From the NCBI RefSeq assembly GCF_009830125.1, contig NZ_WUPT01000002.1:558001-622000 (forward strand): 64,000 nt of DNA. Direction: 5' to 3'. The notes beneath the pieces were generated by a model, which saw only the letters and a list, made by a program, of their open reading frames with translations, had not been told where the DNA came from and made no database searches. This DNA is from Kangsaoukella pontilimi (GTDB lineage Bacteria > Pseudomonadota > Alphaproteobacteria > Rhodobacterales > Rhodobacteraceae). The position numbers and the translations under genes were made by a program. Position 1 is the first letter of the stretch. Each line of letters starts with the position of its first letter. Positions 18,459 to 29,474 of the stretch are shown piece after piece.

Positions 18459-19661
18459 ATGCTTGCTGGAAAACGCGTTCTTCTGATCATCGGGGGCGGG
18501 ATAGCGGCCTACAAGTCGCTCGACCTGATCCGTCAGTTGAAGAAGCGGGGCGCTTCCGTCACGCCCGTTTTGACCGCGGGCGCACGGGAATTCGTAACGC
18601 CTTTATCGGCTGCGGCTTTGGCGGGCGACAAGGTCTATACCGACCTGTTCGATCTGACCGACGAAGCCGAGATGGGTCATATCGAACTGAGCCGCTCGGC
18701 TGATCTGCTGGTGGTTGCGCCGGCGACGGCGGACCTGATCGCGCGAATGGCGGGCGGGCATGCCAATGACCTTGCTTCGACGGTCCTTTTGGCGACCGAC
18801 ACGCCCGTGATGATCGCGCCCGCGATGAACGTCAGGATGTGGCTGCACCCGGCGAACCAGCGAAACGTCGCCCAGCTTGAAGCGGACGGGATCATCCGGA
18901 TAGGTCCCGACGAAGGTGACATGGCCTGTGGCGAGTTCGGGCCGGGTCGGATGGCCGAGCCCGCGCAGATCGCTGATGCCGTTGAGGCCACCCTGACCGA
19001 CGGGCCGCTCAAGGGGCGGCATGTGATCGTGACGTCGGGGCCGACGCATGAGCCAATCGACCCGGTCCGCTACATCGCGAACCGCTCGTCGGGCGCGCAG
19101 GGCAGTGCGATCGCCGAGGCGTTGGTCCGCCTGGGCGCTCGGGTTACCTTTGTCACGGGTCCGGCGAGTGTCCCGCCGCCTGCCGGAGTCGAGTTGCGCC
19201 TTGTCGAGACCGCGACCCAGATGAAGGACGTGGTCGAGGCCGCCTTGCCCGCCGATGCCGCCATTTTCGCCGCCGCAGTTGCGGATTGGCGTGTGGAAGG
19301 CGCGTCCAACGCCAAGATAAAGAAAACCGCGACGGGCGATGTGCCGACCCTGGCCCTGACCGAGAATCCCGACATTCTGGCCACCGTCTCGCAGAGGGCC
19401 GAAGGGCGGCCCAAGCTGGTCATCGGCTTTGCCGCCGAGACCAATGACGTCGTCGAAAACGCGACAGCGAAACGCGCCCGGAAGGGCTGCGACTGGATCG
19501 TCGCGAATGATGTTTCGCCCGAGACGGGAATCATGGGTGGAACCGAGAACGCGGTCACGCTGATCGACGCAGACGGCGCCGAAGTCTGGCCGCGCGCCTC
19601 GAAATCCGAGGTGGCCAAGCGGCTGGCAGAGCGGATTGCAGAGGCTCTCGGACCCGCATGA
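18459..19661 (+). CDS. coaBC: Bifunctional phosphopantothenoylcysteine decarboxylase/phosphopantothenate--cysteine ligase
   Basis: A 400-residue enzyme for two coenzyme A steps. The N-terminal FMN flavoprotein domain (CoaC, about 1-190) has [28 protein letters not shown] and the PAMNVRMW loop. The C-terminal CoaB domain has [15 protein letters not shown] and FAAAVADWR. The length is standard. Its stop overlaps the dut ATG by four bases, so coaBC, dut and the MoeB-like gene form an operon. The ATG has an AGGAG-type site (AGAAGGAG) upstream. Confidence 0.96.
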   Translation: MLAGKRVLLIIGGGIAAYKSLDLIRQLKKRGASVTPVLTAGAREFVTPLSAAALAGDKVYTDLFDLTDEAEMGHIELSRSADLLVVAPATADLIARMAGGHANDLASTVLLATDTPVMIAPAMNVRMWLHPANQRNVAQLEADGIIRIGPDEGDMACGEFGPGRMAEPAQIADAVEATLTDGPLKGRHVIVTSGPTHEPIDPVRYIANRSSGAQGSAIAEALVRLGARVTFVTGPASVPPPAGVELRLVETATQMKDVVEAALPADAAIFAAAVADWRVEGASNAKIKKTATGDVPTLALTENPDILATVSQRAEGRPKLVIGFAAETNDVVENATAKRARKGCDWIVANDVSPETGIMGGTENAVTLIDADGAEVWPRASKSEVAKRLAERIAEALGPA

Positions 19662-20125
19662 CGCCAATTGTCCGACTGTCCTGGCTGCCCGATGCAGATA
19701 CGGACCTGCCGCTTCCGGGCTATGAGACGGCTGGTGCGGCGGGTGCCGATCTGCGTGCGAATTTCCCGCCCGAGGCGCGCGACGTCGGCGTGACCCTGGC
19801 GCCACTGGCGCGCGCGCTGATCCCGACGGGACTTAGGGTGGAAATTCCCGAAGGTTTCGAGATGCAGATCCGTCCGCGATCGGGGCTTGCGCTGAAGCAC
19901 GGGATCAGCCTGCCCAACACGCCCGGCACCATCGACAGCGATTATCGCGGCCCCCTTGGCGTCATCGTCATCAATCTCGGGCAGGAGCCGGTGACGATCG
20001 CCCACGGCGACCGCATCGCGCAGGCCGTGGTCGCGCCGGTGGTGCAGGCCGGTTTCGTCCTCAGCGACAGCCTCAGCGAGACCGAGCGTGGCGCGGGCGG
20101 TTTCGGCTCGACCGGGCGGCGCTGA
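19658..20125 (+). CDS. dut: dUTP diphosphatase
   Basis: A 155-residue trimeric enzyme that hydrolyses dUTP to dUMP and pyrophosphate, keeping uracil out of DNA. The family motifs are [39 protein letters not shown] and the C-terminal arm [11 protein letters not shown], which closes the active site. The ATG overlaps the coaBC stop, and its own stop overlaps the next start by one base. The pairing of dut with coaBC is common in bacteria. Confidence 0.97.
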   Translation: MTPIVRLSWLPDADTDLPLPGYETAGAAGADLRANFPPEARDVGVTLAPLARALIPTGLRVEIPEGFEMQIRPRSGLALKHGISLPNTPGTIDSDYRGPLGVIVINLGQEPVTIAHGDRIAQAVVAPVVQAGFVLSDSLSETERGAGGFGSTGRR

Positions 20126-21162
20126 TGGCGCTGGTCCTCGCCCTTGCCGTCTTCCTCTGGTTCATCGGCAGCCGGATGAACATGCCGGTGTCAGCGCGGC
20201 TTCTGATGATCGGATTGCTCTATGTGGCGGTCATGGCCGTGCATGTCGCCCTGCCCGAGGGCCATGCGTTGCGTGAAGCGACGGGTGGCTCGGCGGGCGA
20301 GTGGGCGGTGCTCGGCCTTCTGGGCGCCGTCGTCTGGGTCTATTCCAAGGGACTGGCGCAGCTCAGAAAGCGTGTTCTGCCCGAGAATCGCGCGAAGGCG
20401 GCTCCCAGCACATCGTCTGCCGAACTGGAACGGAACGCCCGCCATATCGTGCTTCGCGAAATCGGCGGGCCTGGCCAGAAACGTCTGAAAGAGGCGCGCG
20501 TGCTTGTCGTTGGAGCGGGCGGTCTCGGTGCGCCGGCGCTGCAGTATCTGTGCGCCGCCGGTGTCGGCACCATTGGTGTGATCGACGACGACGTGGTCGA
20601 GAATTCCAACCTGCAGCGGCAGGTGATCCACACCGACGAGCGCATCGGGATGCCCAAGGTCTTTTCCGCGGAAATCGCGCTGACCGCGCAGAACCCGTTT
20701 GTGACCGTCCGTCCTTACCACCGGCGCCTGACGGCTGACATCGTGGATGACCTGTTTACGGATTATGACCTGATCCTCGACGGCACGGACGACGTCGAAA
20801 CCCGCTATCTGGTGAACGAGGCGGCCGTTCGCGCAGAGCTGCCGCTGGTCTCGGCTGCGATCTCGCAGTGGGAAGGGCAGATCAGCATCTTCGATCCTTC
20901 ACGAGGCGCGCCCTGCTATGCTTGCGTGTTCCCAGAGGCCGCCGCACCGGGCCTTGCGCCAAGCTGTGCCGAGGGTGGCGTCCTTGGGCCTCTGCCGGGC
21001 GTCGTGGGCGCGATGATGGCTGTCGAGGCGATCAAGCTGCTGGCGAATGCTGGCGAGCCGCTCTTGGGGCGTATGATGATCTATGATGCGCTTTACGCCG
21101 ATACCCGGACGATCACCGTCAAACCGCGTCCCGATTGCCCTGTCTGCGGCAAATCCGGTTGA
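20125..21162 (+). CDS. HesA/MoeB/ThiF family E1-like adenylyltransferase with membrane N terminus
   Basis: This 345-residue protein has a C-terminal E1-like domain (from about residue 105) that adenylates the C terminus of a ubiquitin-like sulfur carrier such as MoaD or ThiS. GAGGLGAPALQYL is the nucleotide loop, SNLQRQVIH carries the adenylation arginine, and CYAC plus CPVC provide zinc ligands. It has no rhodanese domain. The first 95 residues hold three hydrophobic segments, which would tether it to the membrane. Whether it serves MoaD or ThiS cannot be told, since neither gene is nearby. Confidence 0.85.
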   Translation: MALVLALAVFLWFIGSRMNMPVSARLLMIGLLYVAVMAVHVALPEGHALREATGGSAGEWAVLGLLGAVVWVYSKGLAQLRKRVLPENRAKAAPSTSSAELERNARHIVLREIGGPGQKRLKEARVLVVGAGGLGAPALQYLCAAGVGTIGVIDDDVVENSNLQRQVIHTDERIGMPKVFSAEIALTAQNPFVTVRPYHRRLTADIVDDLFTDYDLILDGTDDVETRYLVNEAAVRAELPLVSAAISQWEGQISIFDPSRGAPCYACVFPEAAAPGLAPSCAEGGVLGPLPGVVGAMMAVEAIKLLANAGEPLLGRMMIYDALYADTRTITVKPRPDCPVCGKSG

Positions 21163-21202
21163 TATGCTGGATTTTTCGCCGGCGGTCGCCTAGGTCAAAG
21201 GC

Positions 21203-23239
21203 ATGACAGAGAACATTCAGAACCCGCTTCTTGCCGAATGGGATGCGCCCTTCGGTCTTCCCCCTTTCGACCGCGTCTCGGACGATGATTTCGCCCCCGC
21301 CGTCGATGCCGCACTGGCCGAGGCGCGCGCGAACATCGCCGCGATCGCCGACAACCCCGAACCGCCGACCTTCGAGAACACGATCGAAGCGCTGGAACTG
21401 GCCGACGATACTCTCAGCCGCGTCCTGTCGGTTTTCTACAATCTGGCCGGGACCGACGCGAACCCCGAGCGCGAGGCGCTTCAGCGGGAATTTTCGCCCA
21501 AGCTGTCGGCCTATTCGTCGGAAGTCGTGATGAACGAGGCGCTGTTCAAGCGCGTCGATACCCTTTGGAATGAGCGTGAAAACCACGACCTGACGGATGA
21601 GCAGGCCCGCGTGCTGATGCTGTCCCGTCGCAGCTTTGTCCGCTCGGGCGCGCAGCTTGAAGGCTATGCCCGCGACCGTCTGAAAGAGGTTACGTCTCGC
21701 CTGTCGGCCCTCGGGGTCGAGTTCACGCAGAACCTTCTGGCCGATGAGCGCGGATGGTTCATGGAACTGACCGAGGACGAGCTTGAAGGGCTGCCCGGCT
21801 TTGTCGTCGACGCAGCGCGCTCGGCGGGTAAGGAAAAAGAGGTCAATGGCCCCGCCATCACGCTGTCGCGGTCCCTGATCGTGCCCTTCCTGCAATTCTC
21901 GCCGCGCCGCGATCTGCGCGAGCGGGCGTGGGCTGCGTGGACCTCAAGGGGCGCCAACGGTGGTGAGACAGACAACCGCGCCATTGCTGCCGAGATCCTG
22001 TCCCTTCGCGAGGAGCGCGCGCATCTTCTGGGTTATGACGACTTCGCCAGTTTCAAACTGGAAACCCAAATGGCGGGCACGCCCGATGCCGTGCGCGACC
22101 TGCTCATGCAGGTCTGGGAACCGGCGCGCGCCACGGCCGACGCCGATGCCATGCGCCTTCAGGCGATGATGCATAACGATGACGAACAGGGCGACCTTGA
22201 GCCTTGGGACTGGCGCTTCTATAGCGAGCGGCGCCGCGGCGAAGAGCACGACCTGAACGAGGCCGAGCTGAAGCCCTACCTGTCGCTCGACAACATGATC
22301 GACGCGGCCTTCACCTGCGCCAACCGTCTGTTCGGGATCGAGGCCAAGCCGCTGGAAGGTGTGGCGCTGAACCATCCGGACGCCCGCGCTTGGGAGATCA
22401 CCCGAGATGGCGAGCATCTGGCCGTTTTCATCGGGGATTATTTCGCGCGCGGCTCGAAGCGGTCGGGCGCGTGGTGCTCGGCGCTTCGCAGCCAGCGCAA
22501 AGTGGGCGGCGACACCCGGCCTGTCGTCATCAATGTCTGTAACTTCGCCAAGCCGTCCGATGGTCAGCCCGCGCTTCTGTCCTATGACGATGCGCGGACG
22601 CTGTTTCACGAGTTCGGCCATGCGCTGCACCAGATGCTGTCCGACGTGACCTACGAATCGATCTCGGGCACGTCTGTGGCGCGGGATTTCGTCGAGTTGC
22701 CGTCGCAACTGTTCGAGCACTGGCTGGAGGTGCCCGAAGTTCTGGCCGAGTTCGCCACCCATGCCGAGACGGGCGAGCCGATGCCCAAGGACCTGCTGGA
22801 CAGGCTTCTGGCGGCGGCGACCTATGACATGGGGTTCCAGACGGTCGAATACGTCGCCTCGGCGCTGGTCGATCTGGCCTTTCACACGGGCGAACCGCCG
22901 GCGGATCCGATGCAGCGTCAGGCCGAGGTCCTGGACGACATCGGAATGCCGCGCGCCATCGCGATGCGCCACGCAACGCCCCATTTCGCGCATGTCTTCT
23001 CGGGCGACGGGTATTCCGCCGGATACTACAGCTACATGTGGTCCGAGGTGATGGACGCCGATGCGTTCGAGGCATTCAAGGAGGCGGGCGACGCCTTCGA
23101 TACTGAGACCGCGAAGAAGCTGGAGGCCCATATCCTTTCGGTCGGCGGTCTGCGTGAGGCATCCGAGCTGTACACCGAATTCCGGGGCCGGATGCCGGGG
23201 CCTGAAGCGCTTCTCAAAGGGCGGGGACTGGCCGCGTGA
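21203..23239 (+). CDS. M3 family oligopeptidase (oligopeptidase A / Dcp type)
   Basis: This 678-residue zinc metallopeptidase degrades short peptides in the cytoplasm. The active site HExxH is in LFHEFGHALHQML, with the family's following glutamate in ESISGTSVARDFVELPSQLFEHW. The N-terminal helical part begins NPLLAEWDAPFGLPPFDR, typical of PrlC/Dcp proteins. No signal peptide is present. Its stop overlaps the GTG of the next gene (GTGA), forming a two-gene unit. The choice between PrlC and Dcp is not resolved by reading alone. Confidence 0.93.
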   Translation: MTENIQNPLLAEWDAPFGLPPFDRVSDDDFAPAVDAALAEARANIAAIADNPEPPTFENTIEALELADDTLSRVLSVFYNLAGTDANPEREALQREFSPKLSAYSSEVVMNEALFKRVDTLWNERENHDLTDEQARVLMLSRRSFVRSGAQLEGYARDRLKEVTSRLSALGVEFTQNLLADERGWFMELTEDELEGLPGFVVDAARSAGKEKEVNGPAITLSRSLIVPFLQFSPRRDLRERAWAAWTSRGANGGETDNRAIAAEILSLREERAHLLGYDDFASFKLETQMAGTPDAVRDLLMQVWEPARATADADAMRLQAMMHNDDEQGDLEPWDWRFYSERRRGEEHDLNEAELKPYLSLDNMIDAAFTCANRLFGIEAKPLEGVALNHPDARAWEITRDGEHLAVFIGDYFARGSKRSGAWCSALRSQRKVGGDTRPVVINVCNFAKPSDGQPALLSYDDARTLFHEFGHALHQMLSDVTYESISGTSVARDFVELPSQLFEHWLEVPEVLAEFATHAETGEPMPKDLLDRLLAAATYDMGFQTVEYVASALVDLAFHTGEPPADPMQRQAEVLDDIGMPRAIAMRHATPHFAHVFSGDGYSAGYYSYMWSEVMDADAFEAFKEAGDAFDTETAKKLEAHILSVGGLREASELYTEFRGRMPGPEALLKGRGLAA

Positions 23240-24072
23240 GCGTCTTCGACGCCGAGGCAGAAGCGCGCCTGATGGCCGCGACGCGGGACATCGCGGCAGA
23301 GGAAATCCTGCCGCGGTTCAGGGCGCTGGATGCGGGTGAGATCGATACGAAATCCGCACCTGATGATCTGGTGACCATCGCGGACAGAGAAAGCGAGAGA
23401 CGGCTGGAAGAGGCCGTCTCAGCGATTTTGCCGGGCGCGGTCACCTTCGGGGAAGAGGGCATTTCCGAGGGGCGGACCCGTCTCGCCGATCTTGGCGATG
23501 CGGAGTTGTCCGTTGTCGTTGACCCGGTCGACGGTACATGGAATTTCGCGAATGGCCTGTCGGTCTTCGGCGTGATCCTTGCCGTGATGGAGCGGGGCCG
23601 GACCCTATGGGGCGGCATCTACGATCCGATTGGCGATGACTGGATGGTCGCCCGGCGCGGGCACGGGGCGTGGAGCATCACGCGTGACGGACGTCGGACG
23701 GCGCTGTCTCTGGCAGGCGGTGCAGAAAAGGTCGGGCAGGCACATGCGCTGGTCCCGGCCTTCATGTTCACAGGCGACCGGCGGCGGCAAATTCTGACGA
23801 CTTCGGCGGATTTCGCGCGAAGCGGCAATTATCGCTGCTCGGCCCATGAATATCGGCTTCTGGCGGGCGGGCGTGTCGACACGATTCTGACCGCATCCCT
23901 GAACCCTTGGGATCACTCGGCGGGCGCGCTGATCGTGGAAGAGGCGGGGGGCGTCGCACGGCTGCTTGATGGCCGCGCCTACGATCCTACGATCCGGAGC
24001 GGCAACCTGCTCACTGCGCGGAACGAGGCGCTCTGGGCAGATGCCGCGCGGCGGTTTGCCTTCCTCGTCTAG
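23236..24072 (+). CDS. Inositol monophosphatase family phosphatase
   Basis: A 278-residue metal-dependent phosphatase of the IMPase superfamily. Metal-binding motifs are present: the GEEG glutamate motif, VDPVDGTWNFANG, and NPWDHSAGALIVEEAGG near the C terminus. Candidate substrates are inositol phosphate, histidinol phosphate or 3'-phosphoadenosine 5'-phosphate. The converging neighbour makes PAPS, whose use yields PAP, so a CysQ-like role is possible but unproven. GTG start, coupled to the peptidase gene. Confidence 0.87.
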   Translation: MSVFDAEAEARLMAATRDIAAEEILPRFRALDAGEIDTKSAPDDLVTIADRESERRLEEAVSAILPGAVTFGEEGISEGRTRLADLGDAELSVVVDPVDGTWNFANGLSVFGVILAVMERGRTLWGGIYDPIGDDWMVARRGHGAWSITRDGRRTALSLAGGAEKVGQAHALVPAFMFTGDRRRQILTTSADFARSGNYRCSAHEYRLLAGGRVDTILTASLNPWDHSAGALIVEEAGGVARLLDGRAYDPTIRSGNLLTARNEALWADAARRFAFLV

Positions 24073-25775
24073 GCGGCGACAAGCCCCATCTGTTCCAGCT
24101 TCAGAAAGACCTGATGCGCGCAGTGATCGACCTCGACATTCTCGGTGTCGAGCCGGACCTCGGGGTCTTCGGGGCGGTCATAGGGGTCTGAAATCCCGGT
24201 GAATTCCTTGATCTTGCCCTCACGCGCCAGCCGGTAGAGACCCTTGCGGTCGCGCCGCTCGCATTCCTCGATCGAGGTAGCCACGTGCACCTCGACAAAG
24301 GCGCCGTATTGCTCGATTTCTTCCCGGACGGCCCGCCGCGTGGCGGCATATGGCGCGATGGGGGCGCAGATGGCGATGCCGCCATTCTTGGTGATTTCGC
24401 TGGCCACAAAACCGATGCGACGGATGTTGAGGTCTCGGTGTTCCTTCGAGAAGCCCAGTTCCGAGGACAGGTTCTTCCGCACGATGTCGCCGTCGAGCAG
24501 CGTGACGGGGCGCCCGCCCATCTCCATCAGCTTCGTCAGCAGCGCATTGGCGATGGTCGATTTACCCGAACCCGAGAAGCCGGTGAAAAAGACTGTAAAG
24601 CCCTGCTGCGAGCGGGGCGGGTAGCGCCGGCGGAGTTCCGAGACCACTTCGGGGAAGGAGAACCACTCCGGGATTTCCAGCCCTTCGCGAAGGCGGCGGC
24701 GGAGTTCCGTGCCGCTGATATTCAGGACCGTGGCCCCCTCCGGTACCTCGTCTGCGGCCTCGTACTGGGCGCGGTCCTGCACGTAGACCATCTGTTTGAA
24801 ATCGACCATCTCGATGCCGATTTCCTCCTGATGGGTGCGGAACAGCTCCTGCGCGTCATAGGGGCCGTAAAACTCATCTCCTGCCGAGTTCTTACCCGGA
24901 CCGGCATGGTCTCGGCCCACGATCATATGGGTGCAGCCGTGGTTCTTGCGGATGAGTCCGTGCCAGACGGCTTCGCGCGGACCGGCCATGCGCATGGCGA
25001 GGTTCAGAAGGCTCATCGTCGTGGTAGCGGCGGGATACTTGTCCAGCACAGCCTCGTAGCAGCGGACGCGGGTGAAGTGGTCCACGTCGCCCGGCTTGGT
25101 CAGGCCAACCACAGGGTGGATGAGCAGGTTCGCCTGCGCCTCGCGCGCGGCGCGGAAGGTCAGTTCCTGATGCGCGCGATGAAGCGGATTGCGCGTCTGA
25201 AAGGCCACCACCCGACGCCAGCCCAGCTTGCGGAAATAGGCCCGAAGCTCGTTCGGCGTATCCCGTCGCGCCTTGAAGTCATAATGGACAGGCGCCTGAA
25301 TTCCGGTCACCGGACCGCCCAGATAGACCGGGCCGGCGGTGTTGTGGAGGTAGTTGACCGAAGGGTGTGCGATATCGTCGGCGCCGAAGACCTTTTCCGC
25401 CTCGCGCGCCTTGTCGGGGCTCCATTTGTCGGTCACCGACAGGATGGCGAGGATCACCCCTTCCTGGTCCCTGAGCGCGATATCCTGCCCCGGCTCGACG
25501 CCGTCGGCGAAGGCCTGCGATACGTCCAATGTGATCGGGATCGGCCAGAGTGCTCCGCTTTCCAGCCGCATCTCTTCGACAACGCCGTCATAATCGGCTT
25601 CGGTCATGAACCCCTTAAGCGGGTGAAATCCCCCGTTCATCAGAAGTTCGAGATCGCAGATCTGGCGCGGGCTCAGGTCCCATGACGGAAGGTCGCCCGC
25701 CTCGGCTTTGAGCTTTTGCGCGCTCTCGTAGGACACGAACAACTCGGGGATCGGGGCGTGGTTCGGTATCTGCAT
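24069..25775 (-). CDS. Bifunctional sulfate adenylyltransferase/adenylylsulfate kinase
   Basis: This 568-residue enzyme makes APS from sulfate and ATP, then phosphorylates it to PAPS. The N-terminal ATP sulfurylase (about 1-385) contains QTRNPLHRAHQEL and GRDHAGPGK. The C-terminal APS kinase (about 390-568) contains the P-loop GFSGSGKSTIANALL and the ISDPYDRPEDPE segment. The start is the ATG of MQIPNHAPIPELF; upstream codons are unconserved. It lies downstream of trxB on the same strand, separated by a hairpin. Fusions of this order occur in Rhodobacteraceae. Confidence 0.95.
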   Translation of the reverse strand: MQIPNHAPIPELFVSYESAQKLKAEAGDLPSWDLSPRQICDLELLMNGGFHPLKGFMTEADYDGVVEEMRLESGALWPIPITLDVSQAFADGVEPGQDIALRDQEGVILAILSVTDKWSPDKAREAEKVFGADDIAHPSVNYLHNTAGPVYLGGPVTGIQAPVHYDFKARRDTPNELRAYFRKLGWRRVVAFQTRNPLHRAHQELTFRAAREAQANLLIHPVVGLTKPGDVDHFTRVRCYEAVLDKYPAATTTMSLLNLAMRMAGPREAVWHGLIRKNHGCTHMIVGRDHAGPGKNSAGDEFYGPYDAQELFRTHQEEIGIEMVDFKQMVYVQDRAQYEAADEVPEGATVLNISGTELRRRLREGLEIPEWFSFPEVVSELRRRYPPRSQQGFTVFFTGFSGSGKSTIANALLTKLMEMGGRPVTLLDGDIVRKNLSSELGFSKEHRDLNIRRIGFVASEITKNGGIAICAPIAPYAATRRAVREEIEQYGAFVEVHVATSIEECERRDRKGLYRLAREGKIKEFTGISDPYDRPEDPEVRLDTENVEVDHCAHQVFLKLEQMGLVAA

Positions 25776-25889
25776 GGGACGAGCCTGCTGAAAAACTTGC
25801 TGCGGTGACCTATCCCGCGACGGCGCGTCGTCGCAAGGCAATGAGTTGGATTTAACGTAAATAAGACCGGCGTCCGTGGTGTACGGGCT

Positions 25890-25919
25890 CGCCCCGACCG
25901 ATGTCGTCGGGTCGGGGCG
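25890..25919 (-). terminator. Strong hairpin between trxB and the sulfate activation gene
   Basis: CGCCCCGACC and GGTCGGGGCG form a perfect 10-bp stem with a 10-base loop, about 20 bases beyond the trxB stop. There is no T-run, so it may be a weak terminator, an mRNA-stabilising hairpin or a leader structure for the downstream gene. Confidence 0.45.
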
Positions 25920-25940
25920 GGCCGTGAAACGGATGTTTCG

Positions 25941-27621
<1,681 letters not shown>

Positions 27622-27623
27622 GG

Positions 27624-28427
27624 TCAGGCGACCAGCGCGTTCATTTCGTCCGCACCAACCCGCGGCGCGGCCAGTCGGCCGAAGTCGCGGATTGTCTCGA
27701 CATGCGGGAAGAAGGTCAGGAACTGGGCCATCATCTCTTCGGGAAGCGACAGGGGCACTTCCGGTCCGGGGTGATAGCTTTCGATTTCCAGACCGGCGGC
27801 CAGAAGCGTCTCATGGCGGTCGCAGACAAGGTGGTAGACGCGGGTAGGCGCGACGGGCCAGACCTCGATCACCGACATGCCGTCCGCCACGGCCGAGAGC
27901 GGCACAAGAGCCGCCTCTGTTCCCAGCGACGCGCGCAGTTTCGGGTCGCGGTTGATGCGCCGGGCATGGGGGCCGAAGGTTTGGTCCTGCACCGGGCGGC
28001 CGAGGCCAAAGGCGTCGGGCATCACGCGATAAAGCCGGTCGGGCTCGTCCATGGACGAGGGCGCACCGGGCACAAGCGTGATCGAGCCTTTCCACAGAAG
28101 CTGGGTCAGGCTGCCATTGGCGCATTCAAGCCACATTCCGGGCATCAGGTCTTCGACCGCGACGGGACCGTCGGCGGTCTGAATGAGGACGCCATGGGTA
28201 AACGCGCCGAATGCCTGCTCGAAGGCCGGAAGTGCCAGCGCGGTACGCGTCTCGCACTGGACCTCGCCATCCTCCAGCCATTCGATCTCGTAGCGCCGGC
28301 TGAAACGGGTCGGGCGCGAGGCCGGCCGCGGTCGGCTGGTCCGGCGTGCTGACGGCCGAGGCTCCGAAATGATCCGACTGCGGGGTCCTTCGGGAAGGGG
28401 GGGAAGGGTCGGCGGGGTGTAACTCAT
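27624..28427 (-). CDS. Hint domain-containing protein
   Basis: A 267-residue protein with a C-terminal Hint (hedgehog/intein) module of the type common in Rhodobacteraceae. FTHGVLIQTADGPVAVEDLMPGMWL resembles the start of a Hint fold, and VYHLVCDRHETLLAAGLEIES resembles its distal part. The usual N-terminal Cys/Ser nucleophile sits at a threonine (FTHG), so self-splicing is doubtful. The first 90 residues are rich in Pro and Arg and look disordered. The start was chosen at MSYTPPTLPP. The function is unknown; related proteins are sometimes linked to secreted repeat proteins. Confidence 0.75.
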   Translation of the reverse strand: MSYTPPTLPPLPEGPRSRIISEPRPSARRTSRPRPASRPTRFSRRYEIEWLEDGEVQCETRTALALPAFEQAFGAFTHGVLIQTADGPVAVEDLMPGMWLECANGSLTQLLWKGSITLVPGAPSSMDEPDRLYRVMPDAFGLGRPVQDQTFGPHARRINRDPKLRASLGTEAALVPLSAVADGMSVIEVWPVAPTRVYHLVCDRHETLLAAGLEIESYHPGPEVPLSLPEEMMAQFLTFFPHVETIRDFGRLAAPRVGADEMNALVA

Positions 28428-28485
28428 CAATTCAACTCGTTTTTCCGGTTCAGGATAACCATGGGCGGACGGGCGAGCGGCTCCG

Positions 28486-28608
28486 TCACGCGCGGCGCAC
28501 GTTGCGCGACCTGGCGGTTTTGCGGCTTTGCCGGGCATAGGGTAACGTGGGTATCTCTCGCGTTGTCGCGGTCAGAACCGTCTTCATCCAGCGCGGTTTC
28601 GCTTTCAT
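28486..28608 (-). CDS. Small basic protein, 40 residues
   Basis: A short open frame starting MKAKPRWMKTVLTATTRE and ending RSRNVRRA, about 35% Lys/Arg. A near-perfect ribosome site (CCAGGAGGGTGACAGG) lies immediately upstream of its ATG, the best in this stretch. The KPRWMK start followed by a short helix and a Leu-Pro-Tyr-Ala-Arg segment resembles small basic proteins I recall from Roseobacter genomes, but I cannot name a function. It ends 58 bases upstream of the Hint gene and may share its transcript. Confidence 0.6.
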   Translation of the reverse strand: MKAKPRWMKTVLTATTREIPTLPYARQSRKTARSRNVRRA

Positions 28609-28715
28609 CCTGTCACCCTCCTGGCGCATCTGGGCGGGGGAGCCGCCCGGTCCAGAACACTGTCGCCCAGCATTGGGGCGATCCCATGACGGAAGCGGGG
28701 TAATTCAGGCGCAGA

Positions 28716-29474
28716 TCAGAGGCGAATGACGGAAATAAGGCGCCCGTAATCGGGATCGCGGTTATGGACGCTCCGCCGGTAGGAGAAGAATCTCTGCGGG
28801 TCGGAGTAGGTGCAATGTCCGATCCACTCTGCTTCGGCGACGCCCGCGCTGCGGAGGCGCATCAGGCCGTATCCGACAAGGTCGAAATGATAGCGGTCGC
28901 CTTCTCCGTTTACGAAAAACCGCCCGTTCTCTGGGTCGTCGTCGAGGAAGCGCTCGAGGAACTCGGGTCCGACCTCATACGCCCCCTGGCTGATCGACGG
29001 ACCGATCACGGCGGTGATGCGGCCGCGGTCGGCGCCGAGCGCCTCCATCGCGTCGATCGTCGACTCGAGGACGCCGCTTTGCGCACCTTTCCATCCGGCA
29101 TGAGCCGCACCGACGACACCGGCATCGCCGTCTGCGAAGAGGACCGGCTGGCAATCGGCGGTCAGGATGGCGAGCGCGAGGCCCGGCGTCGCCGTCACCA
29201 TGGCGTCGGCCGTCAGCGTCTCGCCGCCGGGCGCCTCGTCCAGCGTCGCGGTGTTGGCGCTGTGGACCTGGTGAACAGTGGCCAGATGCGTGTCCGGGAC
29301 GTCCATCGCCTGCGCCACGCGCGCGCGGTTGATCGTCACGATTTCGGACTGGTCCGACGACCCGTAGCCGCAGTTCAGGCCCGAAAACACGCCCGAAGAC
29401 GCGCCGCCTTTCCGCGTGAAAAAGCCGTGCGTCACAGGCGCGAGCCGGTCAGATGTCAGGATCTCGAGCGTCAT
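28716..29474 (-). CDS. pgeF: Purine nucleoside phosphorylase / multicopper polyphenol oxidase family (YfiH)
   Basis: A 252-residue YfiH-type protein. Family members act on purine nucleosides and, as PgeF in E. coli, correct peptidoglycan precursors carrying the wrong first residue. The conserved zinc-site residues are visible: TVHQVHSANT, LTADCQPVLFAD and AAHAGWKGAQSGVLE, then HCTYSDPQRFFSYRR at the C terminus. Its ATG overlaps the stop of the upstream methyltransferase gene by four bases, giving the operon lgt-midA-like-pgeF. Confidence 0.92.
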   Translation of the reverse strand: MTLEILTSDRLAPVTHGFFTRKGGASSGVFSGLNCGYGSSDQSEIVTINRARVAQAMDVPDTHLATVHQVHSANTATLDEAPGGETLTADAMVTATPGLALAILTADCQPVLFADGDAGVVGAAHAGWKGAQSGVLESTIDAMEALGADRGRITAVIGPSISQGAYEVGPEFLERFLDDDPENGRFFVNGEGDRYHFDLVGYGLMRLRSAGVAEAEWIGHCTYSDPQRFFSYRRSVHNRDPDYGRLISVIRL

